A DNA stretch of 64,000 nucleotides from Corynebacterium pseudogenitalium (GTDB lineage Bacteria > Actinomycetota > Actinomycetes > Mycobacteriales > Mycobacteriaceae), in contig NZ_CP072934.1 in the NCBI RefSeq assembly GCF_024453815.1, forward strand, positions 1,426,001-1,490,000, in the 5' to 3' direction. Made by a program: the position numbers and the translations under genes. The notes beneath the pieces are model-generated. The model ran no database searches. It was given only the letters and a program-made list of their open reading frames with translations, and had not been told where the DNA came from. This document shows positions 43,762 to 53,833 of this stretch, one piece after another. Position 1 is the first letter of the stretch, and each line of letters starts with the position of its first letter.

Positions 43762-45363
43762 CTACTTCTTCTTGCCCATGCGCTTCATCGCTGCGCCGAA
43801 GTCAAGATTGTTGAGGTCAAGCCCCTCCATACCCGGAGGAAGTTGTTCCTGCATCTTCTGCAGATCCTCCATGCCAGGCATGCCCGGCATCTGTGGCATG
43901 CCCGGCATCTTCGGGCCTCCACCACGGCGCTTCGCGGGCTTGCGCTTCCCGTTCTTGCCCCTGCGTCCCTTGGGCTTCTTCTTCGTCGCAGAGCGTCCGC
44001 CACCCATGCCCGGCATTCCTGGTAGGCCGAACTGGTTGGCCATCGCGCCCATCATCTTCTTCGCCTCGAAAAAGCGTTCAACGAGCTGGTTGACGTCAGA
44101 GACTTTCACGCCGGAACCAGCAGCGATGCGCTTCCTGCGCGACGCATTAAGGATCTTCGGGTTCGCGCGTTCCTCAGGCGTCATACCGCGGATGATTGCC
44201 TGGATGCGGTCCAGCTGCTTCTCATCAACCATGTCCGCCATCTGGTTCATCTGCTTGCCGCCAGGCATCATCTTGAGCAGATTGCCGATCGGGCCCATGC
44301 GGCGGATCATCAGCATCTGGTTCAGGAAGTCTTCAAGCGTGAGCTCCCCAGTGCCGAGTCGGCTCGCGGCCTCCTCAGCTTCCTTCTGGTCAAAGACGGT
44401 CTCCGCGTGCTCAATGAGTGAGAGCAGGTCGCCCATACCTAGGATGCGACTCGACATGCGCTCCGGGTGGAAGACATCAAAGTCGTCGAGCTTCTCACCT
44501 GTGGACGCAAACAGGATCGGCTTGCCGGTGATTTCGCGGATGGACAGAGCTGCACCACCGCGGGCGTCACCGTCGAGCTTCGTCAGCACAACGCCGGTAA
44601 AGTCCACGCCGTCTGCGAAGGCCTGCGCAGTCGTGACCGCGTCCTGACCGATCATCGCATCGATCACAAACAGGACTTCATCAGGCTGGACTGCATCACG
44701 GATGTTACGGGCCTGCGTCATCAGCGTTTCGTCAATACCCAAACGGCCCGCGGTATCGATGATCACCACGTCGTGCTTGTTCTGCTTCGCGTGCTCAATA
44801 CCAGCCTGCGCTACCGCGACAGGGTCGCCGTGGGAAGTGCCCATCTCGTGCTCAAACGAGTCGATGGACGTGCCAGGATCCGGAGCGAACGTTGCAACCT
44901 CGGCGCGCTCACCCACAATCTGGAGCTGTTGCACAGCGCCCGGGCGCTGGAGGTCACAGGCCACCAGCAGCGGTGTGTGTCCTTGTTTTGCCAGGTGGCG
45001 GGACAGCTTACCTGCCAGGGTGGTCTTACCAGCACCCTGTAGACCTGCCAGCATGATGACGGTCGGCGGTGTCTTTGCAAAGTTGAGGCGTCGAGTCTCT
45101 CCGCCCAAAATGGCGGTCAGCTCCTGGTCAACAATCTTGACCACTTGCTGTGCCGGGTTCAGCGCCTCTGAAACGTCGGAGCCCAAAGCGCGCTCTTTCA
45201 CGCGCTTAATGAAGGCGCGTACGACAGTCAGCGAGACGTCAGCCTCCAGCAGCGCGATCCGAATCTCACGTGCTGTGGCGTTAATGTCAGCCTCGGTGAG
45301 CTTGCCTTTGCCGCGCAAGCCTCCAAGCGCTGATTGTAAGCGGTCAGACAGTGACTCGAACAC
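43762..45363 (-). CDS. ffh: Signal recognition particle protein Ffh
   Basis: The SRP GTPase that binds 4.5S RNA and signal sequences. The 533-residue protein has the N domain, the G domain with GLQGAGKTT (near residue 107), DTAGR and TKLDGDARGG, and the M domain. The C terminus (from about 445) is Met/Gly/Pro-rich (LPGMPGMGGG, MPGMPQMPGMPGM) with a Lys/Arg-rich stretch. The start is GTG at 45363 with AGGGAG about 10 nt upstream. It lies 95 bp from ftsY, its receptor. Confidence 0.97.
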   Translation of the reverse strand: MFESLSDRLQSALGGLRGKGKLTEADINATAREIRIALLEADVSLTVVRAFIKRVKERALGSDVSEALNPAQQVVKIVDQELTAILGGETRRLNFAKTPPTVIMLAGLQGAGKTTLAGKLSRHLAKQGHTPLLVACDLQRPGAVQQLQIVGERAEVATFAPDPGTSIDSFEHEMGTSHGDPVAVAQAGIEHAKQNKHDVVIIDTAGRLGIDETLMTQARNIRDAVQPDEVLFVIDAMIGQDAVTTAQAFADGVDFTGVVLTKLDGDARGGAALSIREITGKPILFASTGEKLDDFDVFHPERMSSRILGMGDLLSLIEHAETVFDQKEAEEAASRLGTGELTLEDFLNQMLMIRRMGPIGNLLKMMPGGKQMNQMADMVDEKQLDRIQAIIRGMTPEERANPKILNASRRKRIAAGSGVKVSDVNQLVERFFEAKKMMGAMANQFGLPGMPGMGGGRSATKKKPKGRRGKNGKRKPAKRRGGGPKMPGMPQMPGMPGMEDLQKMQEQLPPGMEGLDLNNLDFGAAMKRMGKKK

Positions 45364-45458
45364 AGTGCGTTGCTCCCTTAACTAATTCATTCTTCGGTAA
45401 TGAGACAGAACGCACCTAGCCTAGCGCCTTTCCGCCCAACTGTTCACATCACGCCAGG

Positions 45459-47048
45459 CTATCCCAGCAGAGCATCCACAAAGCTCTCTACTTCAAACGG
45501 CGCGAGGTCATCGGCGCCTTCGCCAAGACCCACAAGTTTGACCGGCACGCCCAGTTCCTCTTGTACCTGGAACACAATGCCGCCCTTCGCGGTACCGTCC
45601 AGCTTCGTCAGCACCACACCGGTGATATCGACGACCTCACGGAACACTCGCGCCTGCGCAATGCCGTTTTGTCCAACCGTTGCATCCAGTACCAGGAGCA
45701 CCTCATCAACAGTGGATTTCTTTTCGACGACCCGTTTCACCTTACCCAGCTGATCCATCAAGCCAGTCGAGGTGTGCAGACGGCCCGCTGTGTCGACAAG
45801 CACGACATCCGCACCCTCTTGCACGCCGGTCGCCACGGCGTCGAACGCGACAGAGGCAGGGTCCGCGCCTTCTGATCCGCGGACCGTAGAGGCGCCTACC
45901 CGACGCCCCCACGTCTCCAGTTGGTCTGCCGCAGCAGCGCGGAATGTATCCGCAGCGCCAAGTACCACCGAGTGGCCCATCGCTACGAGTACGCGTGCAA
46001 GCTTGCCCGTCGTGGTGGTCTTACCCGTGCCGTTGACGCCGACTACCAAGATCACAGCGGGCTTGCCTTCGTTCGGCATTGCGTGAATCGAACGATCGAG
46101 CTCTGGCTTCGCGGCTTCGATCAGGGTTTCCCGCAGCATTGCGCGTGCTTCAGCCTCAGATGCCACGCCTCGCTCGGCAATCTTCTGACGCAGTGCATCG
46201 GTAATGCGCATGGTCAGATCCGCACCGATATCCGCCATGATGAGGGTGTCTTCGATCTCTTCCCACGCGTCCTCGTCGAGGTCGCCCGCGGTAAGAATGC
46301 CAAGCAGCCCTTGGCCAATCGCGTTCTGCGAGCGCGACAGGCGCCCGCGCAGCTTGCCCATCCGGCCTGCGGCTGGCGCGATTGCCTCGACAGGCTCGGA
46401 GGAGACTGGTTCGCTGACAATTGCGTCCTCGGTCGGTTCGGCGCCGTCTTCCAGGGCACGTTCCGCCCCGTCGACCGTTGCTGCGGCTGCGTCCGCTGCC
46501 TCTTGTGCTTCTTCGATGTCTTGGTGTTCGACGTCTGCTTCGTCGGAGGCGGGTTCTGCAGGCGCGGGCGCCTTTGGCTCTTCCGCGACCAGTGTCGGTT
46601 CCGGCTCCTTCTCAACCTCAGGTTTCGGTTCTACTGCAGGTTCAGGGTCGGCCTGCGGTTCCGGTACAACCACCGGCTCAGGCTTTTCGGACTGAGTTTC
46701 CTCAACTGGCTCCGGCTCAGGCGCAGGCTCAGGCTCAGGCGCCGACCCGTCCTCTACAAGCGGCTCAGGCTCCGGCATTGGCACAGCCTGAGCGGGCTTC
46801 GGATCGGAGGGGGCGTCGACACGCGGGATAGGTTCCTTTTCCTTCACTCCTGCTTGAGCGAAATTAAACCCCCCCTTTGCCTGGTAGTTTCCAGACTTCT
46901 CCTGCTGGGTAAGTTCTTTCGGCTCCTCGGTCTTTTCAAAGGAAACAGACTTTGCCGATTTCCGTTTATTGCCAACAATGATGATGCCCACAATGAGAAT
47001 CACGAGCACCACAGCTGCGATTGCAATCCATAACGAGTACGTAGTCAT
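45459..47048 (-). CDS. ftsY: Signal recognition particle receptor FtsY
   Basis: The membrane receptor for SRP. The protein of about 529 residues has an N-terminal membrane helix (SLWIAIAAVVLVILIVGIIIV) typical of actinobacterial FtsY. A long Pro/Glu-rich acidic linker follows (about 60-220, with PEPEPAPEPEP), then the NG GTPase domain with GVNGTGKTTTTGKLA, DTAGRLH and TKLDGTAKGG. The start is uncertain between ATG 47048 and ATG 47057; CACTAT ends 7 nt before 47048. It lies upstream of ffh on the same strand. Confidence 0.95.
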   Translation of the reverse strand: MTTYSLWIAIAAVVLVILIVGIIIVGNKRKSAKSVSFEKTEEPKELTQQEKSGNYQAKGGFNFAQAGVKEKEPIPRVDAPSDPKPAQAVPMPEPEPLVEDGSAPEPEPAPEPEPVEETQSEKPEPVVVPEPQADPEPAVEPKPEVEKEPEPTLVAEEPKAPAPAEPASDEADVEHQDIEEAQEAADAAAATVDGAERALEDGAEPTEDAIVSEPVSSEPVEAIAPAAGRMGKLRGRLSRSQNAIGQGLLGILTAGDLDEDAWEEIEDTLIMADIGADLTMRITDALRQKIAERGVASEAEARAMLRETLIEAAKPELDRSIHAMPNEGKPAVILVVGVNGTGKTTTTGKLARVLVAMGHSVVLGAADTFRAAAADQLETWGRRVGASTVRGSEGADPASVAFDAVATGVQEGADVVLVDTAGRLHTSTGLMDQLGKVKRVVEKKSTVDEVLLVLDATVGQNGIAQARVFREVVDITGVVLTKLDGTAKGGIVFQVQEELGVPVKLVGLGEGADDLAPFEVESFVDALLG

Positions 47049-47126
47049 GACTTCCATAGTGCCAAAGGCGCTCAATAACTGTGTGGAATACCCCATTTAT
47101 GCCAACAACGTGGTTGAATAAGGTTT

Positions 47127-47651
47127 ATGAATACTCCCCCATTTTTGAAGAATCTGCCACAAGACGTTGCCCAATGGATCCTGCCAGTCCTCACAACGCT
47201 GATTTCGCTGGCCGTCGGACTTGGCATCATTGCCTCAAGTGGCCAGCTTGGCAGCTCAAAGGTAGACGTGCCGAGCGTTGGCACCGACGCGCCGAAGGAG
47301 GCAGTGCCAGCGACTGGTGAGGCGCTCACCACCGCGCTGAACACCACCTGGGCACCGCTGCCGTTGTATGACGGCGCTACTGTCCAATTTGTCAAGGAAG
47401 ATAAGGGCTACGTGCTTGTAGGCGGTCCATGCAACGGCTACGGCGTCGGCTTCACCATTGACGAAGCAACTGGTGCGGTCTCCACGTTCAAGACGCCGAC
47501 GACGAGGAAGGCATGCCCGTCTGAGGACACCATCTGGGAAAATACCACCAGCGACTTGCTGAAGCAGACCACGAGCCTGAAAGTGCTCGGCCAGGATAAA
47601 CTCTTCGCAGTTGGTCCTGAGGGAACACTGGAGCTTGTTGTAAAGAACTAA
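47127..47651 (+). CDS. META/HslJ-like domain protein with N-terminal membrane anchor
   Basis: A 174-residue protein between ftsY and smc. A hydrophobic helix (about residues 18-36, ILPVLTTLISLAVGLGIIA) serves as anchor or signal. The rest, from about residue 70, resembles a META domain of the HslJ type: a GPCNGYGVGFTID strand, a THR/PRO linker with RKACPSED, and a final LGQDKLFAVGPEGTLELVV strand pair. The two Cys (near 100 and 128) could form the usual disulfide. Function unknown. AAGG lies 3 nt before the ATG. It converges on smc, with 15 bp between stops and no hairpin. Confidence 0.65.
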   Translation: MNTPPFLKNLPQDVAQWILPVLTTLISLAVGLGIIASSGQLGSSKVDVPSVGTDAPKEAVPATGEALTTALNTTWAPLPLYDGATVQFVKEDKGYVLVGGPCNGYGVGFTIDEATGAVSTFKTPTTRKACPSEDTIWENTTSDLLKQTTSLKVLGQDKLFAVGPEGTLELVVKN

Positions 47652-47666
47652 CCCCCGCACCCCTAT

Positions 47667-50600
47667 TTACGCGTCCGGATCGGAGTCAGGAGCTGACCCC
47701 GCCGGGCGCATTCTTTGTGAGAGCACCCTCGTTACACCATCACCGCGCATGGTGACACCGTAGAGCACGTTCGCCACATTCATGGTCGGCTTCTGGTGCG
47801 TGATCACAATCAGTTGCGAGTCCTGCCGCAGCTCCTCGAGCAGCGCGATCAATCGGCGCAGATTCACGTCATCGAGCGCTGCCTCCACCTCGTCCAGCAC
47901 ATAGAACGGGCTCGGGCGCGCTCGGAAAATCGCCACCAGAAACGCCAGAGCAGTCAGCGACTTCTCCCCACCTGAAAGCAGTGACAGCCGCTTGACGCGC
48001 TTGCCCGGTGGGCGCGCCTCAATCTCGATGCCGGTGAGCAGCATGTCATCTGGTTCCGTGAGTATCAGGCGGGCTTCCCCACCGGGAAACAGCGTATGGA
48101 ACACACGTGGAAACTCCTCCTCCACGTCGTGCCATGCATCCGTGAAGAGCTGCAGGATGTGGGCGTCGACATCCTCGATGACGTCGAGCAAGTCCTTTCG
48201 AGCCTGAATCACATCGGCAAGCTGGGTAGAGAGGAACGTATAGCGTTCCTCAAGCGCCTTAAACTCTTCGAGAGCCAGCGGGTTCACCTTCCCCAAAGAG
48301 CGCAAGTCTTTTTCGGCCTGGCGCAGTCGCTGGGTCTCAGTGGACTCGTCAAAGTCTTCTCCCGGCGTGAAGTTCGCGAGCAAGTCATCGACCGAAATAC
48401 CGAGCGACTCGACGATCTTCTGCTGAGCTTCCTCAAGACGCACCTTCGCCTGCGACCTTGCAATGTCTGCGGCGTGCGCGCGGTCACTCAACCGATTCAG
48501 CTGCTGACGAGCAGCGCTGACCTGCGATCGCTCTTGTTGAATCCTGCCCTGCAGCGCAGCAAGCGTGCGCTGCAGCTCATCGCGCTGCGCGGTGGCTCGC
48601 TGTAATGCATCCTGGACTCGCGAGATCAGAACCTCCGTATGTTCCTTCACGGCTCCGGCGAGCAGGGCCTGGGACCGCCGACGTGCAACGGCTGCGTCAT
48701 GACGCGCTTTTGCCTGGCGCTCGTTTTCCGCCTGGCGCCGCAACGCATCGCCCTTCCCCGCAATTGTCTGAGCGCGCTGTTGCGTCTCACGAGCAGCGAG
48801 AACCGCTTCCAGTTCGATCGCCTTCGCCTGCGTCAGTTGCTGGGATGCAGCATCACGGGCCTCGGGCGAAGGACCTTCCGCAGCAGGAGTGTCGTCGATG
48901 CGAGAAAGACGCTCCTGGGTTTCCAGCAGTTGCTCACGGCGCTGAGCGAGCCGCTGCTCTGCCTCCTCAAGCTGCTGCGCGGCACGGACGCGCTCTTGCT
49001 CGGCCGTGTCCGATTGCGCAGCCAAGCGCTGATGCTCACGCTGCCACGACGCAACCACCGTGTCGTGCTCGCGCAGCGCTGCCTTCGCCGCCGCAACATT
49101 CACCCGCGCGTCCTCGGCTGCGAGCTGCGCTCCCTCAAACGTGCCCGAGAGCTCCGCCAACGCGTGCTCTGCGGTGCGTAGGTCTCGCTGTGCGACTTCA
49201 ACCTGCGCACTCACCTCGACCGTAGACGCGCTCGCGATGCCTACCGACATCCAGCCTTCGCCGAATAGTGCCCCCTCTCGCGTCACAGCACGCAGTCGTG
49301 GGTCTGCCTTCACGACGTCCACGCCCTCCTGCGGCGTCTCCACTACAACAACGTCTGCTAACAGGCGCGCCACGGGGCCCGCGACCGAAACGTCGACGTC
49401 GAGGTGGTCGAGGAGCCAGTCATAGCACCCGTCGGTTTCAACACGCCACAGCGCGCCGCCGACTGCCTCAACGATGCTGGCACGATCTGCGGATTGCAGC
49501 TGCTCCACAACGTCCAAGTCGCGCTCGCCCACCAATGCCTCACTGAAGCCACCAAGCGCGGCAGCCAGCGCTCCTGCCAGGTCAGCAGGAGCCTTCACCA
49601 GTGATGCAAGCGCGGGATAGCCCCCGAGCATCTCCTCCGCGGTACGTGTTGGCATTTGGTGCTGCAGCGTCTCTATCTTCGACTGCAGCGTAAACACCGC
49701 CCGCTCATGCTCGCGCTGCTGCGTCTGTAGCTCCTGAAAGCGCTGCTCGGCGGCAGTGAGCTCTGAGCTTGCTTGCTCGTACTCATGGACGAGTGGCCCT
49801 CGGCGGGCTTCAAGCTCAGCAATCTTCTCAGCTACCTCCTCGGCTTCGCCGCGGGCACTGTGGGCCCGCTCGCTGCTGAGTGAAAGCTGCTCTTCAAGCC
49901 GGGTTGCCTCTTGCTCACCTCCGAGCACGGCCTGCTGGTGCGCCTCCTCTTGCGCCACCAGCCGCACAACGCCCTCACGGCGATCCGCTACCGCCTGAAT
50001 CTGCGCCACGTGTTCGCGTTCAGCTTCATCGAACGCAACCTGGTATTCGGCAACGTCTTCCCGAACAACCTCAAGTCGCTCCGCGGCTTCCTCGGCAGCC
50101 TCAATGGCCACCTCATATTCTTCGTCCGCTGCTGCTGCCCGAGCGAGCAGCTCCTCTGGGTCTTGCCCGTGGTACTCAGTCTGCGTGTTCAGGTTGTGCG
50201 CGCGTTCCTGTGCGATGCGCAACGTCGCGTTCGCCCGTTCCTCGAGAGATGACAGTGCAAACCAAGTTTCCTGTGACTCCTGGGCACGCGGCTGTACCTC
50301 CCGTTGTTCTTCCTCGAGCTGCGCGTACTGTTCCTCAGCGCTCTCGAGCGACGCGGTCACGGTCTCAACCTGTTCTTCGAGCAGCTTCGCACTCTCGTCA
50401 CTTTGTGCATGCGCTGCCTGCAGCGTGACCATCTGGTGGCCGGCGAGGCGGAGCCGGGCGTCGCGAAGCGTGGCTTGCACAGTCGCGGCGCGCTTCGCGG
50501 CTTCGGCCTGGCGCTCCAGCGGCTTGAGCTGCTTGCCAAGCTCATCTGTCAGATCCTGCAACCTGTCGACGTTGCCTTGCATCGACTGCAGCTTGCGTTG

Positions 50601-51131
50601 CGCCTTCTCTTTACGACGTCGGTGCTTCAGCACACCCGCGGCTTCCTCAATGAACGCTCGGCGCTCCTCAGGGCGCGACTCCAAAATCTCAGACAGCTTG
50701 CCCTGCCCGACGATGATGTGCATCTCGCGGCCAATACCGGAGTCCGACAACAGCTCCTGAATGTCCATCAGCCGGGCTTTCGAGCCGTTAATTTCGTACT
50801 CGGAGGCTCCATCACGGAACATACGTCGCGTGATCGCAACCTCCGTGAAGTCCACTGGAAGGTGCTTATCGCTGTTGTCGAAGGTGAGTGTTACCTCTGC
50901 GCGCCCTAGTGGCTTGCGGTCCCCCGCTCCCGCGAAGATGACATCCTGCATCTTCCCACCGCGTAGATTCTTCGCACCCTGCTCCCCCATCACCCAGGCA
51001 AGCGCGTCGACGACGTTCGATTTACCTGAGCCGTTCGGTCCGACAACAGCGCAAATGCCGGGCTCGAACTTCATCGTCGTTGAAGAAGCGAAAGACTTAA
51101 AGCCCTTCAGCGTCAACGATTTCAAATGCAT
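47667..51131 (-). CDS. smc: Chromosome partition protein SMC
   Basis: Condensin-like ATPase for chromosome organisation. The 1154-residue protein has the N-terminal head with Walker A GPNGSGKS (residues 31-38), two long coiled coils rich in Glu/Gln/Ala, and a central hinge (about 500-640). The C-terminal head follows with the ABC signature LLSGGEKSLTALAF and Walker B FYVLDEVEAALDD. ATG at 51131 (MHLKSLTLKGFKSF) is chosen because the family begins here; the frame extends upstream into acyP. It lies 10 bp after acyP on the same strand. Confidence 0.97.
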   Translation of the reverse strand: MHLKSLTLKGFKSFASSTTMKFEPGICAVVGPNGSGKSNVVDALAWVMGEQGAKNLRGGKMQDVIFAGAGDRKPLGRAEVTLTFDNSDKHLPVDFTEVAITRRMFRDGASEYEINGSKARLMDIQELLSDSGIGREMHIIVGQGKLSEILESRPEERRAFIEEAAGVLKHRRRKEKAQRKLQSMQGNVDRLQDLTDELGKQLKPLERQAEAAKRAATVQATLRDARLRLAGHQMVTLQAAHAQSDESAKLLEEQVETVTASLESAEEQYAQLEEEQREVQPRAQESQETWFALSSLEERANATLRIAQERAHNLNTQTEYHGQDPEELLARAAAADEEYEVAIEAAEEAAERLEVVREDVAEYQVAFDEAEREHVAQIQAVADRREGVVRLVAQEEAHQQAVLGGEQEATRLEEQLSLSSERAHSARGEAEEVAEKIAELEARRGPLVHEYEQASSELTAAEQRFQELQTQQREHERAVFTLQSKIETLQHQMPTRTAEEMLGGYPALASLVKAPADLAGALAAALGGFSEALVGERDLDVVEQLQSADRASIVEAVGGALWRVETDGCYDWLLDHLDVDVSVAGPVARLLADVVVVETPQEGVDVVKADPRLRAVTREGALFGEGWMSVGIASASTVEVSAQVEVAQRDLRTAEHALAELSGTFEGAQLAAEDARVNVAAAKAALREHDTVVASWQREHQRLAAQSDTAEQERVRAAQQLEEAEQRLAQRREQLLETQERLSRIDDTPAAEGPSPEARDAASQQLTQAKAIELEAVLAARETQQRAQTIAGKGDALRRQAENERQAKARHDAAVARRRSQALLAGAVKEHTEVLISRVQDALQRATAQRDELQRTLAALQGRIQQERSQVSAARQQLNRLSDRAHAADIARSQAKVRLEEAQQKIVESLGISVDDLLANFTPGEDFDESTETQRLRQAEKDLRSLGKVNPLALEEFKALEERYTFLSTQLADVIQARKDLLDVIEDVDAHILQLFTDAWHDVEEEFPRVFHTLFPGGEARLILTEPDDMLLTGIEIEARPPGKRVKRLSLLSGGEKSLTALAFLVAIFRARPSPFYVLDEVEAALDDVNLRRLIALLEELRQDSQLIVITHQKPTMNVANVLYGVTMRGDGVTRVLSQRMRPAGSAPDSDPDA

Positions 51132-51141
51132 TGTGGTGAGT

Positions 51142-51426
51142 TTACCGTTCGTGGAAGCCTTCCGCCCCACGAGGCTCACCGTACTGCGCGACTACTATGT
51201 CCACGTGGCCCGGTCGTTGCGTTGAGGAGGGCTGTTCTTCCAGTAGTCGCTTCAGCGTATCGACGTCCCCTTCGTCGCCTTCCGCGACTACTTCAACGCG
51301 GCCGTCGACAAGATTCTTCGCATACCCCTGTAGGCCGAGCTCCAAGGCCCGGCAGCGGGTCCACCAGCGGAACCCGACGCCTTGAACGTGCCCGTGCACA
51401 AACGCGGTCATACGAATGGTGGCCAT
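51142..51426 (-). CDS. acyP: Acylphosphatase
   Basis: A 94-residue enzyme that hydrolyses acyl phosphates. The signature [11 protein letters not shown] has the catalytic Arg, and the catalytic Asn is in [14 protein letters not shown] near residue 38. ATG at 51426 has no strong ribosome binding site and lies 3 bp after the symporter stop, so translation is probably coupled. The order mutM-side symporter, acyP, smc is compact on the minus strand. Confidence 0.93.
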   Translation of the reverse strand: MATIRMTAFVHGHVQGVGFRWWTRCRALELGLQGYAKNLVDGRVEVVAEGDEGDVDTLKRLLEEQPSSTQRPGHVDIVVAQYGEPRGAEGFHER

Positions 51427-51429
51427 CGG

Positions 51430-52965
51430 CTACTTCAAACCGCCCTGCTCGTTGTCTTCACCTACGGCGCGGGCCTCGGAAGCCGTGATGCGGTCCTCCA
51501 GGCTGCGGCGCGTGACCGGGTCGGAGCCGTCCCAGAACTCTACGTTCTTGACCTCAGGCATCATGTCGCGGTGGAACACCGGGTCGATGCCCTGGACGCG
51601 CTGCTCGTTGTAGTTCTTGAGCAGCTTGATGGCGACACCCGCAAGCGGGACGATCGCGATGATGTTGATGATGGCCATCGTGCCCGCCATCGTGTCGCCA
51701 AGCGACCACACCAGCGGAATCGAGCCGAACGCTCCGAAGAACACAAAGACGATGACACCGCAGCGGAAAATGTTCAGCACCGTCTTCGAGTCCGAGAGGT
51801 ACTCAATATTCGCCTGCGCAAGGTAGTAGTTACCGATCACTGACGAGAAGGCGAGGAAGAAGAGAATGAACGTGATGAAGTGCGTGCCCCACGCACCCAC
51901 CGTTGCCGCCAAGGCGGACTGCGTCAACGATGCACCCTGTACATCATCCAAGCCGTAGTTGATCTCAGGGCCGAGCAGCACGACGAACGCCGTAATCGAG
52001 CACACAACGAGGGTGTCGAAGTACACGCCGAGCGTCTGCACCAGTCCCTGCTTCACCGGGTGCGATACCGTCGCAGTAGCCGCTGCGTTCGGAGCGGACC
52101 CCTGGCCGGCCTCGTTCGAGAACAGACCACGGCGCATACCCCAGACAAACGCCATACCCAGCGTCGCACCACCAACCTGCTTCAGCCCCAGGGCGTGGCC
52201 GACGATCAGCGCGATCATCCCTGGAACTTCCTGAATGTTCAGAATGACTACCAGCAGGCCAACCAGGATGTAGGCGACCGCCATGAAAGGAACGACGACC
52301 TGCGTGAAGTTCGCGATACGGGTCACACCGCCGAAGATGATGGCAGAAGTCAGGGCAGCAAGGATCACTGCCACAATCAGCTTCAGCGTCATCGAGTCGG
52401 AGCCAACAGAACCGCCGACGGCCTCAACGATGGAGTTCGTCTGAATTGCGTTGTACACAAAGCCATAGGTGAACGAGAGCGCAACAGCGAAGATCACGGC
52501 GAGCGGGCGCCACCCGAGTCCGCGCGTCATGTAGTAGGCGGGACCACCGTGGTAGTTGCCGCTTTCGTCTTTCGTCTTCCACAGCTGTGCCAGCGTGGAC
52601 TCGACGAACGCGGTGGCGCCACCCACAATGGCGATCATCCACATCCAGAACACTGCGCCAGGCCCGCCAACCGAGATCGCGAGAGCGACACCAGCGATGT
52701 TGCCCGTGCCCACGCGGGAAGCAGCGGAAATGGTAAACGCCTTGAACGCAGAAATACCGCCGTATTCTTCGTCCAAATCGCGCCCGTCGCGGTCTTTGCC
52801 CTTCGGGGTCTCAGTGACCGCCTTGAACATTTCCGGAAGCAGTCGGACCTGTACGAACAAGGTACGTAGCCCGAAGTAGACACCCGCAGCAAGAAGGAGC
52901 CACGGGACAATGTCCCAGATGATGCCGTTGAGAGTTCCGTCAATGAACTCGGTTGCTTTTTCCAT
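51430..52965 (-). CDS. Alanine/glycine:cation symporter (AGCS) family transporter
   Basis: A sodium- or proton-coupled amino acid permease of 511 residues. Family motifs: RVGTGNIAGVALAI near residue 85, then GPGAVFWMW, ESTLAQLWK, and GLFSNEAGQGSAPNAAATA near 280. About eleven membrane helices and a polar C-terminal tail are visible. The likely substrate is alanine or glycine; this cannot be settled by sequence. TAGGAT ends 7 nt before the ATG, suggesting a leaderless mRNA. It ends 3 bp before acyP. Confidence 0.92.
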   Translation of the reverse strand: MEKATEFIDGTLNGIIWDIVPWLLLAAGVYFGLRTLFVQVRLLPEMFKAVTETPKGKDRDGRDLDEEYGGISAFKAFTISAASRVGTGNIAGVALAISVGGPGAVFWMWMIAIVGGATAFVESTLAQLWKTKDESGNYHGGPAYYMTRGLGWRPLAVIFAVALSFTYGFVYNAIQTNSIVEAVGGSVGSDSMTLKLIVAVILAALTSAIIFGGVTRIANFTQVVVPFMAVAYILVGLLVVILNIQEVPGMIALIVGHALGLKQVGGATLGMAFVWGMRRGLFSNEAGQGSAPNAAATATVSHPVKQGLVQTLGVYFDTLVVCSITAFVVLLGPEINYGLDDVQGASLTQSALAATVGAWGTHFITFILFFLAFSSVIGNYYLAQANIEYLSDSKTVLNIFRCGVIVFVFFGAFGSIPLVWSLGDTMAGTMAIINIIAIVPLAGVAIKLLKNYNEQRVQGIDPVFHRDMMPEVKNVEFWDGSDPVTRRSLEDRITASEARAVGEDNEQGGLK

Positions 52966-52972
52966 GCGGAGA

Positions 52973-52978
52973 ATCCTA
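52973..52978 (-). promoter_or_regulatory. Candidate leaderless -10 of the AGCS transporter
   Basis: TAGGAT ends 7 nt before the ATG at 52965. It lies in the 28-bp gap between the mutM stop and the transporter start. Confidence 0.45.
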
Positions 52979-52993
52979 GTCGCAATGACAGGA

Positions 52994-53830
52994 TTATTCG
53001 CGATTTTGCTCAGGATCTTGGCATGTTGGGCAGTAATAACTCGACCGCTGGTTCACGACCGTCTTCACAATGGCGTCCCCGCAGCGGGCGCAAGGTTCAC
53101 CCGCGCGCCCGTAGGCATTCAGCGAGCGGGCAAAATACCCCGAGGCACCATTGACGTTCACGTACAAGGAGTCGAAGCTCGTTCCGCCTTGGGCGAGTGC
53201 ACGCTCCATGACAGCACGCGATGCGTTGAGGAGTTCAACCGCAGTTTCCTGGCTGAGCGTATCTGCCCGCTGCCACGGCGCGACGCGTGCCGCCCACATT
53301 GCCTCGTCAGCGTAGATGGATCCAATACCGCTGACTACGGCCTGATTCAACAACACCGTTTTGACCGCAGATCGCTTGTGCCGCATCAACTCTGCAGTTG
53401 TATCAACGTCGAAGCCTTCCTCGAACGGGTCCATCGCAATGTGGCTTGCACGTTCTGGGATGCCATCGACAAGCTCGCAGTACTGCCACGAGCCGAATGT
53501 CCGCTGGTCAACGAATACCAGCTCAACGGCACCCATTCTGGCGCGAATTCGCGCATGCGGGCTATCTACGCTGCCCGGCGCGCCGACGAGCATCTGGCCG
53601 CTCATTCTAAGGTGCACCAGGAGGCAGGCTCCGTCGGACAGCGTCAGCCAGAGGTACTTGCCACGGCGTCCGGTGCCCGTGACGCGGAGCCCGGGGAGAG
53701 TTGTTGCCAAATCGACGGTGTTCTCCCTGACCGCCCTGGGGTGCGCGACCTCGATACTGTCGAATGTCCTGCCAACAATGTGCTCGTTCAGGCCACGACG
53801 CACGACCTCAACTTCCGGCAGTTCGGGCAT
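52994..53830 (-). CDS. mutM: Formamidopyrimidine-DNA glycosylase (Fpg/MutM)
   Basis: Removes 8-oxoguanine and FaPy bases and nicks the site. The 278-residue protein begins PELPEVEVVRR with the catalytic Pro and Glu. It has the conserved Lys in RGKYLWL (near residue 59), the H2TH region (NQAVVSGIGSIYADEAMW) and a C-terminal zinc finger, CARCG...YYCPTCQ. It begins 3 bp after the rnc stop, in the DUF177-rnc-mutM cluster. Confidence 0.96.
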   Translation of the reverse strand: MPELPEVEVVRRGLNEHIVGRTFDSIEVAHPRAVRENTVDLATTLPGLRVTGTGRRGKYLWLTLSDGACLLVHLRMSGQMLVGAPGSVDSPHARIRARMGAVELVFVDQRTFGSWQYCELVDGIPERASHIAMDPFEEGFDVDTTAELMRHKRSAVKTVLLNQAVVSGIGSIYADEAMWAARVAPWQRADTLSQETAVELLNASRAVMERALAQGGTSFDSLYVNVNGASGYFARSLNAYGRAGEPCARCGDAIVKTVVNQRSSYYCPTCQDPEQNRE

Positions 53831-53833
53831 CAG

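Noticed and set aside
43730..44647. 305-residue plus-strand Ser/Pro/Phe-rich frame
   Set aside because: It is antisense to the Met/Gly-rich end of ffh; its composition comes from that repeat.
48605..50909. Several Arg/Ala/Leu-rich plus-strand frames within smc
   Set aside because: They are antisense to the Glu/Gln/Ala coiled-coil codons of smc, with no start signals or motifs.
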